Origin: Diplonema japonicum
Lineage: Eukaryota > Euglenozoa > Diplonemea > Diplonemida > Diplonemidae
DNA length: 64,000 nt
Direction of reading: 5' to 3'
Assembly: GCA_964019335.1 (NCBI GenBank)
Contig: OZ025673.1
Coordinates: 372,001-436,000 of the forward strand
Of the stretch, positions 1-12,689 are shown piece by piece. Position 1 is the stretch's first letter. Each line of letters opens with the position of its first letter. The notes under the pieces are model-generated. The model had not been told where the DNA came from and searched no databases. It saw only the letters and a list, made by a program, of their open reading frames with translations. Position numbers and translations under genes: made by a program.

Positions 1-743
1 TTTCTTTTATTTCTTTTTTGTGGGATTACTTTGTTTACCGTGTTTTTTTTATTTTTGCCGTTTTTTTTTCCCCCCTCAAAAAAGAAAGAAAAGAAAAGAA
101 AAAAAGATAAAAGGGACAAGAGTGAGAAGGGAGATGAGAAGTGGAGAAGAAAAGTCGGTTTTTTCTCCCCTCCTCTCTATCTCCCCTTCTACCCTCTTTC
201 TTTTTTTTTTTTTAATACGATTCGTTCCATTTTGTGTGATTCCTTTTTATTTTTTTAGTTTAATTGACACAAAAGAATGGGGGGTCCACAGAGATAATGT
301 GGAATGGTGAAGTGGTTAACGATCTTTTTCCTTCCCTTTCATCAGGTTTACTTATTTATTTTTTTTCCTGTCATTTCCCGCCTCTTTTTCGGCGTACGCA
401 AAAAAAAAGAAGAAAAAAAAAACCCCCCCGACAGAATAAAAGGAAAAAAAAAAAAAAATATAAGTGTTAAAGGAGGCCGGTATTGGCGGCGCCCTGCACA
501 AGAACTGTCTACTAAAATAAAAAAAAATAGGGGAAACCAAAAAAAAAAAAAAAACCTTGTTGTACAAAGGGAGGGAGTATTCGCTTTTTTTTTTTTTTTT
601 TTTTTTAAATATTAATCTTAACTAAGAGTTAATAGTGGGGAGGGGGGATTGTTATGTTGCGTTATTCCTTTTGCCAATAAAAAAAAAAATATCCTTCCAA
701 AAAGCATGTTACGGAGATATAGACAAAAAAAAAATAACTATTT
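1..743. other. Low-complexity spacer, no gene seen
   Basis: AT-rich sequence dominated by A, T and short G/C homopolymers. The open frames here are poly-K or poly-F products of those runs and are not coding. The only ordered piece is a GC-rich block at 469-497 (AAGGAGGCCGGTATTGG and following GGCGGCGCCC), which recurs at 37674 and 49728. Confidence 0.6.
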
Positions 744-928
744 ATTTAGTGAAAATAAGATCGTATGATTTTCACGCGTGGTGGCAGTGGTTTAACGAGT
801 GGGTATATGACTTCACGAGCGAAGCGAGTGCAGTCATGAATGTCTACTTCACGAGCGAAGCGAGTGAAGTAACATCAACGAGTTAAACATGCCACCACAA
901 GTGAAAATCGGATCTATTTTCACTAAAT
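744..928. mobile_element. Foldback (MITE-like) element 1
   Basis: The left end ATTTAGTGAAAATA is matched by an inverted right end ending TATTTTCACTAAAT. The inverted similarity continues inward through GATTTTCAC, GTGGTGGCA and TTTAAC to nearly the middle. Inside are two direct copies of a roughly 20-bp sequence, CTTCACGAGCGAAGCGAGTG (811 and 847), each of which is itself nearly palindromic. No coding capacity. Size and inverted ends suggest a non-autonomous DNA transposon; I do not see a clear target-site duplication. Confidence 0.6.
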
Positions 929-947
929 CCGTTGTTTTATTTAACGT

Positions 948-1490
948 CAGTCAGATTTGAAAGGGTGGGGTATTACAGGTTACAAGTTACAAGTTAAATT
1001 TTTACTGGGGGTGCTTATGGTTGATATTGATTGTCAAGGCATATCCTGTGTGGTGCGGGCTGTGCGTCCATGAGTGCTGACAGGACCTGTGAGGCTGCTG
1101 CCTGGGTTGCTGAGGTTGCCCCACTAGCAGCTGTCACCGCTGCTGGCTTGCCAAGCCCACCTCTCTCCCCTTCTGTTGAGAGAGGCGACCAGATCCTTGA
1201 GTGACGTAAAAAGTGAGATTCCCAGATTCGAACCGGGGTTGCCAAAACAAGAGGCCTGTGTGGTAACCACTTAGGTGATTTCTTTTCCGTGTTTGCGCCC
1301 CCAACCCCTTGCTGTGCAGTGAAAATAGGGCAAGCGTGAATATAAAGTACTTTATATTCACTCATAAAGTAATTTTCATTTCTGCCCCTGTTTTCTTCCT
1401 AAAACAAGCCTGAAATCTGCAATGAAAATAAAGTGAAGCGTGAAATAATGTGAAATATTATATTCACTCCCACCCTTGAAAATCTGACTG
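948..1490. mobile_element. 543-bp element with terminal inverted repeats
   Basis: CAGTCAGATTTGAAAGGGTGGG at the left (948) is matched in inverted orientation by CCCACCCTTGAAAATCTGACTG at the right (1469-1490), about 20 of 22 positions. The interior holds a tRNA-like segment on the minus strand (1213-1280) and a 24-bp perfect palindrome at 1337-1360 centred on AAAGTACTTT. No open frame looks coding. Likely a non-autonomous DNA transposon, or one into which a tRNA-derived repeat inserted. Confidence 0.55.
1213..1280 (-). repeat. tRNA-like sequence (pol III box-like), probably SINE or pseudo-tRNA
   Basis: On the minus strand TAAGTGGTTACC resembles a tRNA A box, and GGTTCGAATCT, about 39 nt downstream, matches the B box. 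A T-arm (CCCGG-TTCGAAT-CTGGG) can fold. The 7-bp acceptor stem and a regular anticodon arm are missing, so this is not a functional tRNA gene. It lies inside the inverted-repeat element at 948-1490. Confidence 0.45.
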
Positions 1491-1493
1491 GAG

Positions 1494-1544
<51 letters not shown>

Positions 1545-1640
1545 AAAGAAACACCAACAATACGAGAAATATTCTAAAGAGAAAAAAAAATGGGGAGTGG
1601 GGTGTAGTTAAAAAAAAGAAGAAGAAAAAAAAAAAAAAAA

Positions 1641-1683
1641 GAGACATTTAAGGGTACCTGCGGTATGTGGCAGGACGCCTGAA
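1641..1683 (+). repeat. 43-bp repeat after poly-A, copy 1
   Basis: Starts GAGACATTTAAGGGTACCTG and ends GGACGCCTGAA. It is identical to the block at 2705-2747. Each copy directly follows a long poly-A run, so the copied unit probably includes the A tract. No coding sense was recognised. Confidence 0.6.
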
Positions 1684-2663
1684 AAAAGAAAAAAAAAAAC
1701 ACTTCCCCACTGCTAAGTGGGGGCGTATTTGGCAACTTTTAGGTGCATTGGATATCGCAGAAAACTAATAATAGACTTGCCAGGGGGAGAAGGAAAAAGA
1801 AGAAGAAAAAAAAGATGGTAGGAATGTTGACTCGTGATTCCACCAATATTTACAATAAAAAAGGGGAGAAAAATACTTTTTAGAGACCAAAAACTTGCGT
1901 CTTGCTCCTTAAGGGGGTTCTGCTCTTTCCCGCAAGCGAATGGCATAGAAATATGATGTTAGACCTTTAAGATTGGGAAGGGTTTTTGGTCTTTAAAAAT
2001 ACTTCTCTCAAAGTGGAATCATTATCAGTTAAGGTCTGAATCTGTTTCCCTTTTTTTTTCTTTTTTTTTTTCTCCTTTTTTTTTTCTTTTTCACGTTTTT
2101 GCTCAAATACCCAAGATGTGTCCCCCTTTTTTCCCCCCTCCCCCGTCTCTATTTTCTTTTTTTAAAAGTGTAAAAAAAAGGGGGGGGGAGAGGAGCTTTG
2201 GACACAAGGGGAGCGAAGGGTACCCTTCTCTTTTAGCCAATAGAACTTTTTAAAGAAAAAAGAAAAAAGCGTGTAAAAATATGGGGAGGGGAGAAGGTGA
2301 AAAGGGAGGGGGAAAACTTAAGGGGGGGAAACTATCTAAGGGGATAAAAATATAAAAAAACATTTTTTTTTCTTTTTTTTTTTTTTTTTTTCCTTTTCAT
2401 TTTACTTAAACACCACCTTCCTTCTCTGAGTTTTTCTTTTGGTGGGTTTGAAAAGAGAAGAAAAAAAAAGAGAAAAAAAAAGTACGATTAGAACTGAAAA
2501 AGAAAAATAGAAATGGAAGTGGAGGTGGAGCAGGGGGAAATCAAAAAGAAAAGGAAGAAAAAGAAAAGCATCCGTATTTGTAAAATGGATGCGAAGCAAC
2601 TGGGCTGGGGGAGACCTGACATGAATCTCCAAGAAGTGGCTTACCTTGTTCGAGATTCCTTTC

Positions 2664-2704
<41 letters not shown>

Positions 2705-2707
<3 letters not shown>

Positions 2708-2747
2708 ACATTTAAGGGTACCTGCGGTATGTGGCAGGACGCCTGAA
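2705..2747 (+). repeat. 43-bp repeat after poly-A, copy 2
   Basis: Same 43 bp as 1641-1683, again directly preceded by about 40 A. The sequences diverge after the CCTGAA end, so this marks one boundary of a dispersed unit. Confidence 0.6.
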
Positions 2748-3309
2748 GAGTCTCAATCTATCTCTTCTTGATCGAACTTTTCTGCTGTGGTGTGGCCTTC
2801 GGCCCCTCGTTCACCCTCCTCGGTACCTTAGGTATAAAACCCTCAACCGAGTTGTACAGTTGTTTCTCAAGGATGTGGCGGGTCACCAAAAAAAAAAAAA
2901 AAAAAAGTTTCTCTCGGAAACTTAGCATTTCCTTCCGTTATCACCAAACTGGGAGAGGGAGGAGTAAAGCCTTTTCTTTTTTTTCTTCTTTTTTTTTTTA
3001 ACTAAAAAATGTCATTTTTTCAGCTAATAATAATTTTGCCATCGAAAAATTGTGCTTCGCCCCTTTACAAAATATGGATGTGGGATCTAAAAAGTCTAAA
3101 AAAGAAATAGAAATAAAATAAGATACACAAGAAATAAATACGAACACCACACCTCTAAAGCCTGTCTGGCGACCCTTCCGTTAAAAAGACATAAAAAAAT
3201 AAAACTTCAAAACAAAGGCTGCATTTTGAAAATGTCTCAAAAGTTCAAAATTGACCACTACAGGTTTTATAGATGCGGGGCGTTAAAAAAAAAAAAAACC
3301 TTTAATCAC

Positions 3310-5021
<1,712 letters not shown>

Positions 5022-6389
5022 TTTTCTTTTTTTTTTTTTATAAAAAAAAAATCACGTCGGTACCGGGGGGGGGGGGCAAGAAAAAAAATAATTTGAAGAA
5101 AAAAAAGGGGGGGAAGGGAGGTTTTTTCATACGAAGAAACAAAAAAGAGAGGGGAAGGGGGGGGGAAAAAAAGAAGAAAAAAGAGGTTATAAAAATACAC
5201 AAGGGGGTAGGAGACGTTAACAGTAACATTTTCTTTTTTTTAAATGGGGGGGAATGGTGGAACGTGAAAAAAGGGGGTGGGTGGGTGGGGGGTGCAACTC
5301 TCGGCGACATAATATTTCACGAAACTCTTGGTACGTAAGCCACAGTCCAAAAAAGGGGTTCGCAAATGTAGCCGAGAAAGTTCAAAGGGAAAAGGGGGAC
5401 AAACGAAGAAAATGAAAGAACAGAGTTGGTAGATCCCCCCCTCTCCCCTCATTTCCTAATTCCCCTCAAACTTTTGTGCCACCCTCTTGTCTTGAAAAGC
5501 TAAGGAATGACGAACTATATAAAAAAAAAAAAAAAACCAAAAAAAAAAAATTCACTTGGACTGGGTGGTGTATAAAGAACTAGCTTTTAGTGGAGAAACT
5601 GCAGCATGTGGCACTTTCGTGCCCCATACCTTGTGAAAAAAAAACCCCCTCTTTTTTTAAAGAGAAAAAAAAAGAGAGAGAGAGAGAGAAAAAAAGAAAA
5701 CTGAAATCATCAGCCCTGCTTTACTATACCTTTTCTCATTTTTTCCCTCCTTTAAAAAAAAAGGGGGGGGGAAAGGCAAAAAAAAAGGGGGAAGCAGCAC
5801 AAATGGTTTTTTTTTTTTTTTTTTTTTTTCCCCGAATAAAAAGGGGGGGGGTGGGGTGGGGTGGAAGAAACGAGAAACCATTGTTAAGTGTACTACAAAA
5901 AAAAAGAACTTTTTAAACCAAAATAAAAAAAAAGGGGGTATTACAATTAAGTTTTAAGTACAGCATTTTGAACTAAAATATGGGCATTTCTGCTGTAAAA
6001 AATTAGGCAGGAAAAAGTGTTAGAAAATCGGGGAGGGTGGTTTTTCTGTATGACATTTACCGAACTTAAATAAAACTACTTTGTCCACGCCAATATTCAT
6101 GCGAATAAATAGCTCTTTCTTTAACCCTCTTGATCCAAATTCCTCGACAATGTCAAGTCATAACATTCTGTACCCCCCCCCCCCCTTTATTTCCTCTGTA
6201 TATTTTTTGTTCGCTTTTTTTATTTTTTTGTTTTTCAGAACATTCCTTTCCCTTTCTCCAAAATCTTTCTTTTCAGGATCGTGCCCCCCCCTCCCATGAC
6301 GTTTCACACCTATTTTCCTGTCTTTTTAAATTTCTTTTCCAACATTTTATATTTTTCTTTTTTTCCCCCTCCTGTACCGTTCTTGTCAG
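5022..6389. other. Divergent intergenic region between minus PUF and plus EF-hand gene
   Basis: Separates the PUF gene (minus) from the only plus-strand gene, so it is a strand-switch region. It is made of purine- and pyrimidine-rich homopolymers, including a GA run at 5674-5690 and a C run near 6171-6185. I see no coding exon. A pyrimidine tract ending in CAG at 6387-6389 looks like the acceptor for the plus-strand gene. Confidence 0.55.
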
Positions 6390-6436
6390 ACACCAGAAGA
6401 AAGCTGGAATGCTTTGAGAAGGGTGGCTGAAAAGAA

Positions 6437-6464
6437 ATGACTACTAAAGAAGGGGAAATTGATG

Positions 6465-6499
<35 letters not shown>

Positions 6500-6810
6500 G
6501 ATAAAATTTCAGTGTGCATGGGGGTGCTCACTGTCCAGGAAGAAATTCACACCAAAGACAATGGAAAAACATGTTGTGGGAATGGCCAAAAAAAAGAAGG
6601 GGGGGGCATATGATACTCGAGAGGGCGTTCAGGAACAGGGGCATCGACTTCTCTGCGAACACTGTGGGCGAGCTCTTCATCAAGGCTGACCAGCCCAGAG
6701 AGGGCCGCATCGACCTCAACAAGTGGCACATCTTCGCTCAAGTGTACCCGAACACCGTCGATGCTGTGTACTACAGAGGCAGGGACATACGTGACGGGGA
6801 AAGGGTCTGA
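6437..6810 (+). CDS. Small EF-hand-like protein, only plus-strand gene
   Basis: The last 63 codons (6622-6810) are clearly coding: GC-rich third positions and a helix-loop-helix pattern with FIKADQPREGRIDLNKW, which resembles a degenerate calcium loop. Proposed gene: exons 6437-6466, 6513-6572 and 6622-6810, about 92 aa. Introns are GTAAAA...TTTCAG and a weaker GTTGTG...CTCGAG. An acceptor-like pyrimidine tract with CAG (6387-6389) lies 47 nt before the ATG. The alternative is one continuous frame from about 6514 to 6810, read from a non-ATG codon. The 3' part is secure and the 5' structure is not. A calmodulin-like or cytoskeletal role is only a guess. Confidence 0.5.
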
Positions 6811-7416
6811 CAAGTGCTTCAAAAAAAAAAAAAAAAAAAAAAGAAAAATTATCAACTGAGAAGTTTTTTTTTTTTATTTGTTCAGAAAAAAAGGAAGAGA
6901 GAAAAAAAAATGCGTGTGCAGTAAGACAAAAGAAAAAAAAGAATGACAATAAAAAAAAAAAAAAAAAAAAAAAAAAACATGTTACAAGGCATTTGGGGGC
7001 ACGAGGGGGGAAAATGGGGATGAAAGAAATTTAATTTTGAACTGGAATGACAAAAAAAAAAAAAACACTTTTTTTTTTTTTAAAAAACTTGAATTCTGTT
7101 TACAAAGAGTGCTTTTTCTTTTTTTTTTCCTTCTTTTTTTTCTCCCTCCTCACTCCCCTCCTCTTTTTTTTCCTTTTTTTTTTTTTTTTTTTACTTTCTT
7201 TCTTGATAATAAGGAAAAAGAAAAGAAAAAAAAACGGGAGAGCAAAGAAAAAAAAAGGGGGGGGGGAAGAAAAAAGGCGATGTTTCAGGGCCAAAACCCA
7301 CTTGAGGATCACACCCTTTAAAAAAAAAAAAAAAAAAAAAAAACGGGGAAAAAGTACACTTACAAAATACAAACTGACTTTTTTTTTTTTAATTTTTTTT
7401 TTTTAAATTTTTTTTT
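6811..7416. other. Homopolymer spacer
   Basis: Convergent intergenic region between the plus EF-hand-like gene and the minus phosphatase gene. It consists of A/T/G/C runs and pyrimidine-rich blocks; all open frames are low-complexity. A short block AGGGCCAAAACCCACTTGAGG near 7290 resembles copies at 39788 and 50271. Confidence 0.5.
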
Positions 7417-9749
7417 TTACGAACTAACCCACCTTGAACTGAACTTTAAATCGCTGTCCTCATCACAGCCGTCGAGCACCCAAGAGGTTTTGACAGTAGA
7501 CCACTCCATGTTACCTCCCCACATAGTACCCTTTATATGAAAAAAAAGATTTCCCCCCCCCCCTACTTTTTTCCCATTCATACCGTTTCACTCCATTTTT
7601 TAAAGAGCGAAATAACCTCGTTCGCCCGTTCTTCAGGATCAACGTCCTCATCGACCGCGATCTCGCCCATCCACACGTCAAGGACCCGCAACTCCCCCCG
7701 TAGTTTGATGAAAACAGCAATTGACGCCTCGGCAGTTTCCTGAAACGTAAAGTAGTCATCTTCATCAAGCCCGTTCTCATGATACGAGTCGTTCAAAATA
7801 AATCCATCACCAGAATCTTTCAATGTATACATGTCTTTGATGTTCAGCTGTTCCATTAGGTATCTTGTGGAAGAATGGGATTCGGATCGGCACTGCGATC
7901 GTTCTTGTTCGTATGTTGGTGCGAGGCACACGGTGTTTCGCTGTTCCAACCATTCATGCCATTTCATAGCCATGCTTTTATCTTCATATATATCATAACA
8001 GCTTTGGGTGTTTGGGGATCCATGGCACCCTGCTGTTGTTAAACATTTCAAAAGATCGTCAGTTTCGCTGCCTTGTTCCACCAAAATAGGCGACTCAACA
8101 ACTCCAGGCGGCCATCTCAATTGAGATGAACAGTCCGGGCTTGTTCGCATTCCGTACAACGCCACTTCCGGTGCAAGGGATACCGCCACATCGTGATATA
8201 CAGTGGGGCATCGCGCGCCTTTCCAAATCCAGATTTTCTTTTCTCTCCACTGGAGGATGACGTAAGCCGTTCTGCTGTCCATGGGAATCCCATCGTTGAA
8301 CTTCTCAAGCGCCAGGACAGGAGGTAGTACTGACTCGTCGCCAAACGGTGCGAGACGGTACACAATGACCTCTCCGGGTTTCATTAAATGATTCTTCCAT
8401 TCCATCAACCTGAATGCAAACCCTGCGTTGGGTCTTGCTACGTCTCTGCCCTCCTTGACTTTCTCCATGGCCTCTTCCGGTGTGAGGAGGTACCTCCACA
8501 TGAGATAGCACGCGATCAATGTGCAGCTTCGCGACACGCCTTGATGGCAGTGAACCAACATTTTCCCGTCGGGCTTTTTCCTGCTTCGTTCGATGGCAGC
8601 GACGCAGTGGGGGAAGTAGTTGAAGATATTTTCGGATGGAGAGTCTCTCATGCGGATTGCGTAGTAGTTGAAGTACTCCTTGTACTTGCACGGGATGATC
8701 ATCTCCGCAGTGTTGATGATGTCTGTGAGGCCTGTTGTGAGGAGGATGTCGAGGTTCTCTGCAGGGTGCTGCCCGGACACGAACAGATGCGGAAGGATCT
8801 CGCTGCATTTTTTAGACGCGTCGCGCATTTTTTGTTCCCGAGCATCGTGGAGCTGTTTCTCGTCAGGTGCCGTATCTTCAACGGGGGGGCCTCGTCTCAC
8901 CATCGGAGGGGATTCTTCTTCCTCTTCCTTTTCACGCGTTGGGAGCGCCATGCTCGGCATGACAGGTTTCATTGTTAATTTCTGGGGCAACGCGAAGCCT
9001 TTCATCGGCGGCGGTGCTGACCACGATTCGTTTTCCTTGGCAGGCTCGTCCTCTGCTGATGACACAACAGAGGACGTACTACTGTTGCTTCGTGTCGTGC
9101 TTGTGTTTAAATTGTCAGTTGTTGCTTCTAAATCGTGATGGTGTTGATGTTGATGGGAGTTGCTAATCGCACCAAGCTGCATTGAATGCAACATATGAAC
9201 AATAGGTGAGGACAGTGCAGGGGGACCTGTCTTTACGGTGCTGGAGAACAACGGGGATGGGATGGGGACGGGATGGCCTATGGAGAAGAGTGTCTCTCCC
9301 ATTTCTGTGTCGTTCGACAGCCGTTTTTCAAGCTCCAAAGCCTTTTTCAAAACCTTTGCTTTCGCGAGGGATGAAGACTGTTTTCCGTACATGGCGTAGA
9401 CAGTCTTTGTGACGGGTCCCGCTCGCAGTTCTGTGAACGGGAATTTTACCCCTCTTGGTGTGAACACATGTCCCATTGCGCCTGTGACTTCATTCACTAC
9501 TCCGTCCGGTAGCGTCTCTCCGCTGTGCTTTAAAACTAATATCAGGTAGGTACTGTACTGGTCGAGGTCGATGCCTGTGTTTGTTAGATCAACCTCAGAG
9601 CAGGCCACCCGATACTTCCCGCTGAACTTCCACGCCTTCACGTTGCACCCCATCCCGCGCCGTGTGCCCCCCCCTGTCGCAGGGATTCCTCCTTCCGTTA
9701 TCGCATCTAGCTCTTGTAGTTTACAGTCGGCTGTAACACTATTTCCCAT
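7417..9749 (-). CDS. Dual-specificity phosphatase with gelsolin-like region, N-myristoylation signal
   Basis: About 759 aa. Exon 1 is 9749-7584, exon 2 is 7530-7417; the intron is GTATGA...TAAAG and joins in phase. The product starts MGNSVTADCK, with Gly2, Thr6 and a nearby Cys, which fits N-myristoylation plus palmitoylation and membrane attachment. A dual-specificity phosphatase domain (about residues 320-445) has the active-site loop HCHQGVSRS near residue 400 and an upstream Asp in MRDSPSEN. It is followed by a segment (VIVYRL...WKGARCP) resembling a gelsolin repeat. Plant MKP1-type MAP-kinase phosphatases pair these same two domains. The N-terminal 110 aa may be a second gelsolin-like fold; the middle is Ser/Pro-rich. 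Likely dephosphorylates MAP kinases (inference). The next in-frame codon upstream is GTG, so 9749 is the first ATG. Confidence 0.88.
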
Positions 9750-10030
9750 CACCCCCCCCGGTTTCCCCCCCCTCTTTTTTTACCCCCCCTTTTTTTCTTT
9801 ACCTCCTTTAATTCTGTTTTTTTTTCTTCTTGGAACATTGCGTTCAAAAAAGGAAACAAAAAAAAGCGTACGGGTCGGGGGAAAAGGGAGATTTTTTTTT
9901 TTAAACGGAGGGGTTACAACATAGGGAAGGGGTGGTGGAGGGTACTAAAAAAAAAAAAAAACGGAAGGATGTAAAAGAAGAATAATCTGACACACACGAT
10001 ATTGATCTTCTTCCTTCCCCCTTCATGTGT

Positions 10031-11031
10031 TCACCTCAAGAGCGAATTGATAGGGGGCCGAGCACGGCGCACGGAGGCTATGCGGCGGTGTTTCACAGGA
10101 GAAGGAGGCCTGGCTGCGGGGGAAGGGGAAGGCCGCGCTACAGGGGAAGGGGAAGGTCGCACTGCAGGGGAAGACCCCCTCCGTACAGGGGTGCTACTGT
10201 ACTCAGCAATAATAGGCCGTTCATTGAAATGCGACGCGGTTGAGTGCATGGAAGGGGACCGCGTACGGATGGAAGAAGAAGACCTACCCCTTCTAGGCGT
10301 GGAGGGCCGGACCTGGGACTCCCTAGAGATGGACCCAGGAGGGTAGATCCCGGTGCTGGACCCAGCTGCCGACCTACGAGAAGGCTTAGGCCTTTGCAGC
10401 GAAGAAGAGAGAAAAGCAAGCGGCTCAGTGGGAAACGCACTATCTGGTACAATAGTGGGCTGGGACACCTTCAGCCTGACATATGCATCGGCAGCTCGGC
10501 GCCTCTTAGCCTCCGTCACGTCGTCTGCGAAGGAGACCTCTTTGATGAAGTGTTTCATTTGTTCGATCGCGGGTTGCTCTGCTTCGAAAGCTTCGATTCT
10601 TTTGTTTAGTTTCTCCGTTTCGATCTCCATCCTCGCCCTTTCCTGTTCACCTCTCTCCACTTCGTCGTACTTCTTGCGCAGACTCGCGCTCTCCGATTTA
10701 AGCAACTCCTTCGTCTTCCCCATTTCCCCCTCCATGCCTTGTATCGTGGCACGCAATGCATCCATCTCTTCCTCGTCCCTTTTCATCTTGTTCTTCGCTG
10801 CTGTATACAGCTCTGTGTACGTCTTTAGTTCATTTTGGAGCTGTTGGTTTTTCGCCGCTGCGTTTTGTGCTTCCTCCTCTGCCCGCGACGCTCTTAGCTC
10901 CAAGCGGGTTACCTCTACTTCCAATGTTTGGGCGCGTTCCTGGGCACCGTCAAGCTCTTTTTTTATGGTCTTTTCCCGTTCCTCCGCTTCCTCCGCCTGT
11001 TCGATCAGCTTCAATGCCTGTTTTTATGTGT

Positions 11032-11075
<44 letters not shown>

Positions 11076-12112
11076 TGCCGCACCTCTTGCCTCAACGTAT
11101 CGTTTTCCTCGTCCAGTGTTGCCACCTGCTTCTTCAGCTCCTCCGTGTCTTTGGCGTGTTCCGCTTGCATCTTCTCGTTTTCCCCTTGCAGCTCATCTAC
11201 CTCCTCGACCAGCTCCTGCATTCTCGTCAAGGCCTCTGCTTCTGCTCTCTTGGACACCCTGATCTGCTGCTCGGCAGAACGCTCCGCTTCGCTCGGCCAC
11301 TGCCTTGGCCCGCCATGTTCAGCCGGCAATGGTGAGGCTTCGTAGGTGTGCTCCAATGACGTGCACCGCGAGACGGGGCTCTTCGCTGCTGCCCAGCCCT
11401 GTATGGGTGTCACGTAGTTGGAAGACAGCTCCGACTGTGCCATGCTGAGAGGGTCACGCCCCTTGAAGGTGAAGGAAGGAGACAGCGCGCTGGTGTCAAC
11501 CGTGATGGTTGCGTTGGGTGTTGCGGAGGCGAGTGCTGTTTCTTGACTACCTTCCTTGGCGTTGAGAAGGGTCGGGAACGGCGGGCTGCTTGAGGGAAGT
11601 TCGGGGAGAGGGAAAGCCGGCAAGGACACCGATCGGTTTCTTGAGGCAGCTCCTCCTAGAATGCTCCTCGGCGAGACCTTCTTAGGAGATGGTGAGTGCG
11701 ATTGTGTAGATAATATTGCCGTCGTTGTAGTTGTATCAACCTGCCTCGGCCTGTGCTCCGTCGCTACGTGTCGGGTCTGGGGATGAGTGTATTCAACACG
11801 GGTGTCGCTGTATCCCACGCTCGTGTTTTCTGGTGTTACATCAACGAATTCAGTGTACTTTGGGGGGGGTATGACAGGGGGTTCGAACAGGTTATCCTCT
11901 TTCTCAAGCATAACCTGCCCCACACTGCAGGACAGCGTCCTCTTGCCAGCACTTGATTCGTGATCTTTATGTTTTCTCTTCAGTCTCTGTTCCCATCCGG
12001 TAATCTTGGCCTGCTCGTGTTTCATGCACAGGTCCAGCACCTCCATCTGTTCATTTGATGATAAAATTTGCAGCTCCAGTTTTTTATACTCCTGATCGCT
12101 CTCGCTATCCAT
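10031..12112 (-). CDS. Long coiled-coil protein, function unknown
   Basis: About 671 aa from two exons: 12112-11084 and 11017-10031. The 66-nt intron GTGCGG...AACAG is mostly poly-A. The ATG lies 6 nt after TTACAG and a pyrimidine tract, a good splice acceptor. Residues 1-60 form a short helix. Then comes a Ser/Pro/Thr-rich linker, a long heptad coiled coil (about residues 290-510) crossing the exon junction, and a basic Ser/Pro/Arg tail with repeated RPSPSP. The pattern suggests a cytoskeletal, basal-body or scaffold protein. I do not recognise the family. Confidence 0.8.
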
Positions 12113-12361
12113 CTTTGCCTGTAACAGGGATGGCAAAGCACGTATAAAAGAAAAAAACTTTGAGAAAAATCTCTGAATATAGGCGATTTTTTCCCCCATT
12201 TTTTTTATTTTTTTTTTCTCATCCAAATCCACAGTTTTGCCCCGTAAACCAGTCAAAAAAGTCAACAAAAAAAAAAAAAGTAAAAGTCAAACTTGTGTGT
12301 AAAGTAAAACTGTGAATTCGAAGAGAAAAAAAAAAAGAACAAGAAAAAAAAAAAGCATCGC
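12113..12361. other. Spacer upstream of coiled-coil gene
   Basis: Contains the pyrimidine tract and TTACAG acceptor for the coiled-coil gene (12119-12135) and A-rich filler. No other feature seen. Confidence 0.5.
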
Positions 12362-12542
12362 CTATTCAGAGGTATTCTCAATGTAAATGTAGTCTGTCAA
12401 CAACTTGCACAGCGTGCAGCGGCAGGCCTCCATGGCATCCCTGCTGGCGCATTGCAAGAGGGAGGGGAAAATATCTAAATTAGAAACAAAATAATTAACC
12501 GTACATATTGTTCGAACCCGTGCGGCAGGACAACACACACAT
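12362..12542 (-). CDS. Possible tiny Cys-rich two-exon protein
   Basis: Exon 1 is 12542-12505 and exon 2 is 12443-12362; the intron is GTACGG...GCCAG with a pyrimidine tract before the acceptor. The join is in phase and gives about 39 aa with five cysteines (MCVLSC near the start, CRCTLC later) and a stop at 12362. The exon-2 codons look coding. Exon 1 is short and unproven, so the gene may begin further upstream. No family recognised; size and cysteines would suit a small mitochondrial or metal-binding protein, but this is a guess. Confidence 0.3.
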
Positions 12543-12689
12543 CCTGCTGCCACGGTAATGATAAGTAGTGGGGTCTCAGACCCCTCTAAAATAACTAAAA
12601 TCTAACTACTAGCAGTCCACGCTTTCGCCACCACCCAACAATAGCGTGCCTTCCAGCTGTTGAGCTACGGTTCGACCACATGCCGGCAC

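Larger units (their letters stand above)
1491..3309. other. Repeat-rich, homopolymer-rich spacer
   Basis: Long poly-A (1501-1542, about 2665-2704) and poly-T runs. A 43-bp block is present twice (1641, 2705). Short GC-richer islands at 2580-2660 and 2750-2890 have open plus-strand frames but no recognisable protein and no clear splice structure. The right part (about 3000-3309) is probably the 3' UTR of the PUF gene that follows on the minus strand. Confidence 0.5.

Noticed and set aside
1-615. Short Lys/Phe-rich frames at the left edge
   Set aside because: Products of A and T runs, without start context, splice sites or coding codon use.
1213-1280. Functional tRNA gene
   Set aside because: A and B boxes are present but the acceptor stem and anticodon arm do not fold correctly.
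6547-6855. Minus-strand frame opposite the EF-hand-like gene
   Set aside because: The plus frame has better third-position GC and a recognisable helix-loop-helix; the minus frame begins in a poly-Phe run.
11024-11090. Poly-Lys tail at the end of the coiled-coil gene's first exon
   Set aside because: It is the 66-nt intron GTGCGG...AACAG read through; the phase-matched second exon continues the coiled coil.
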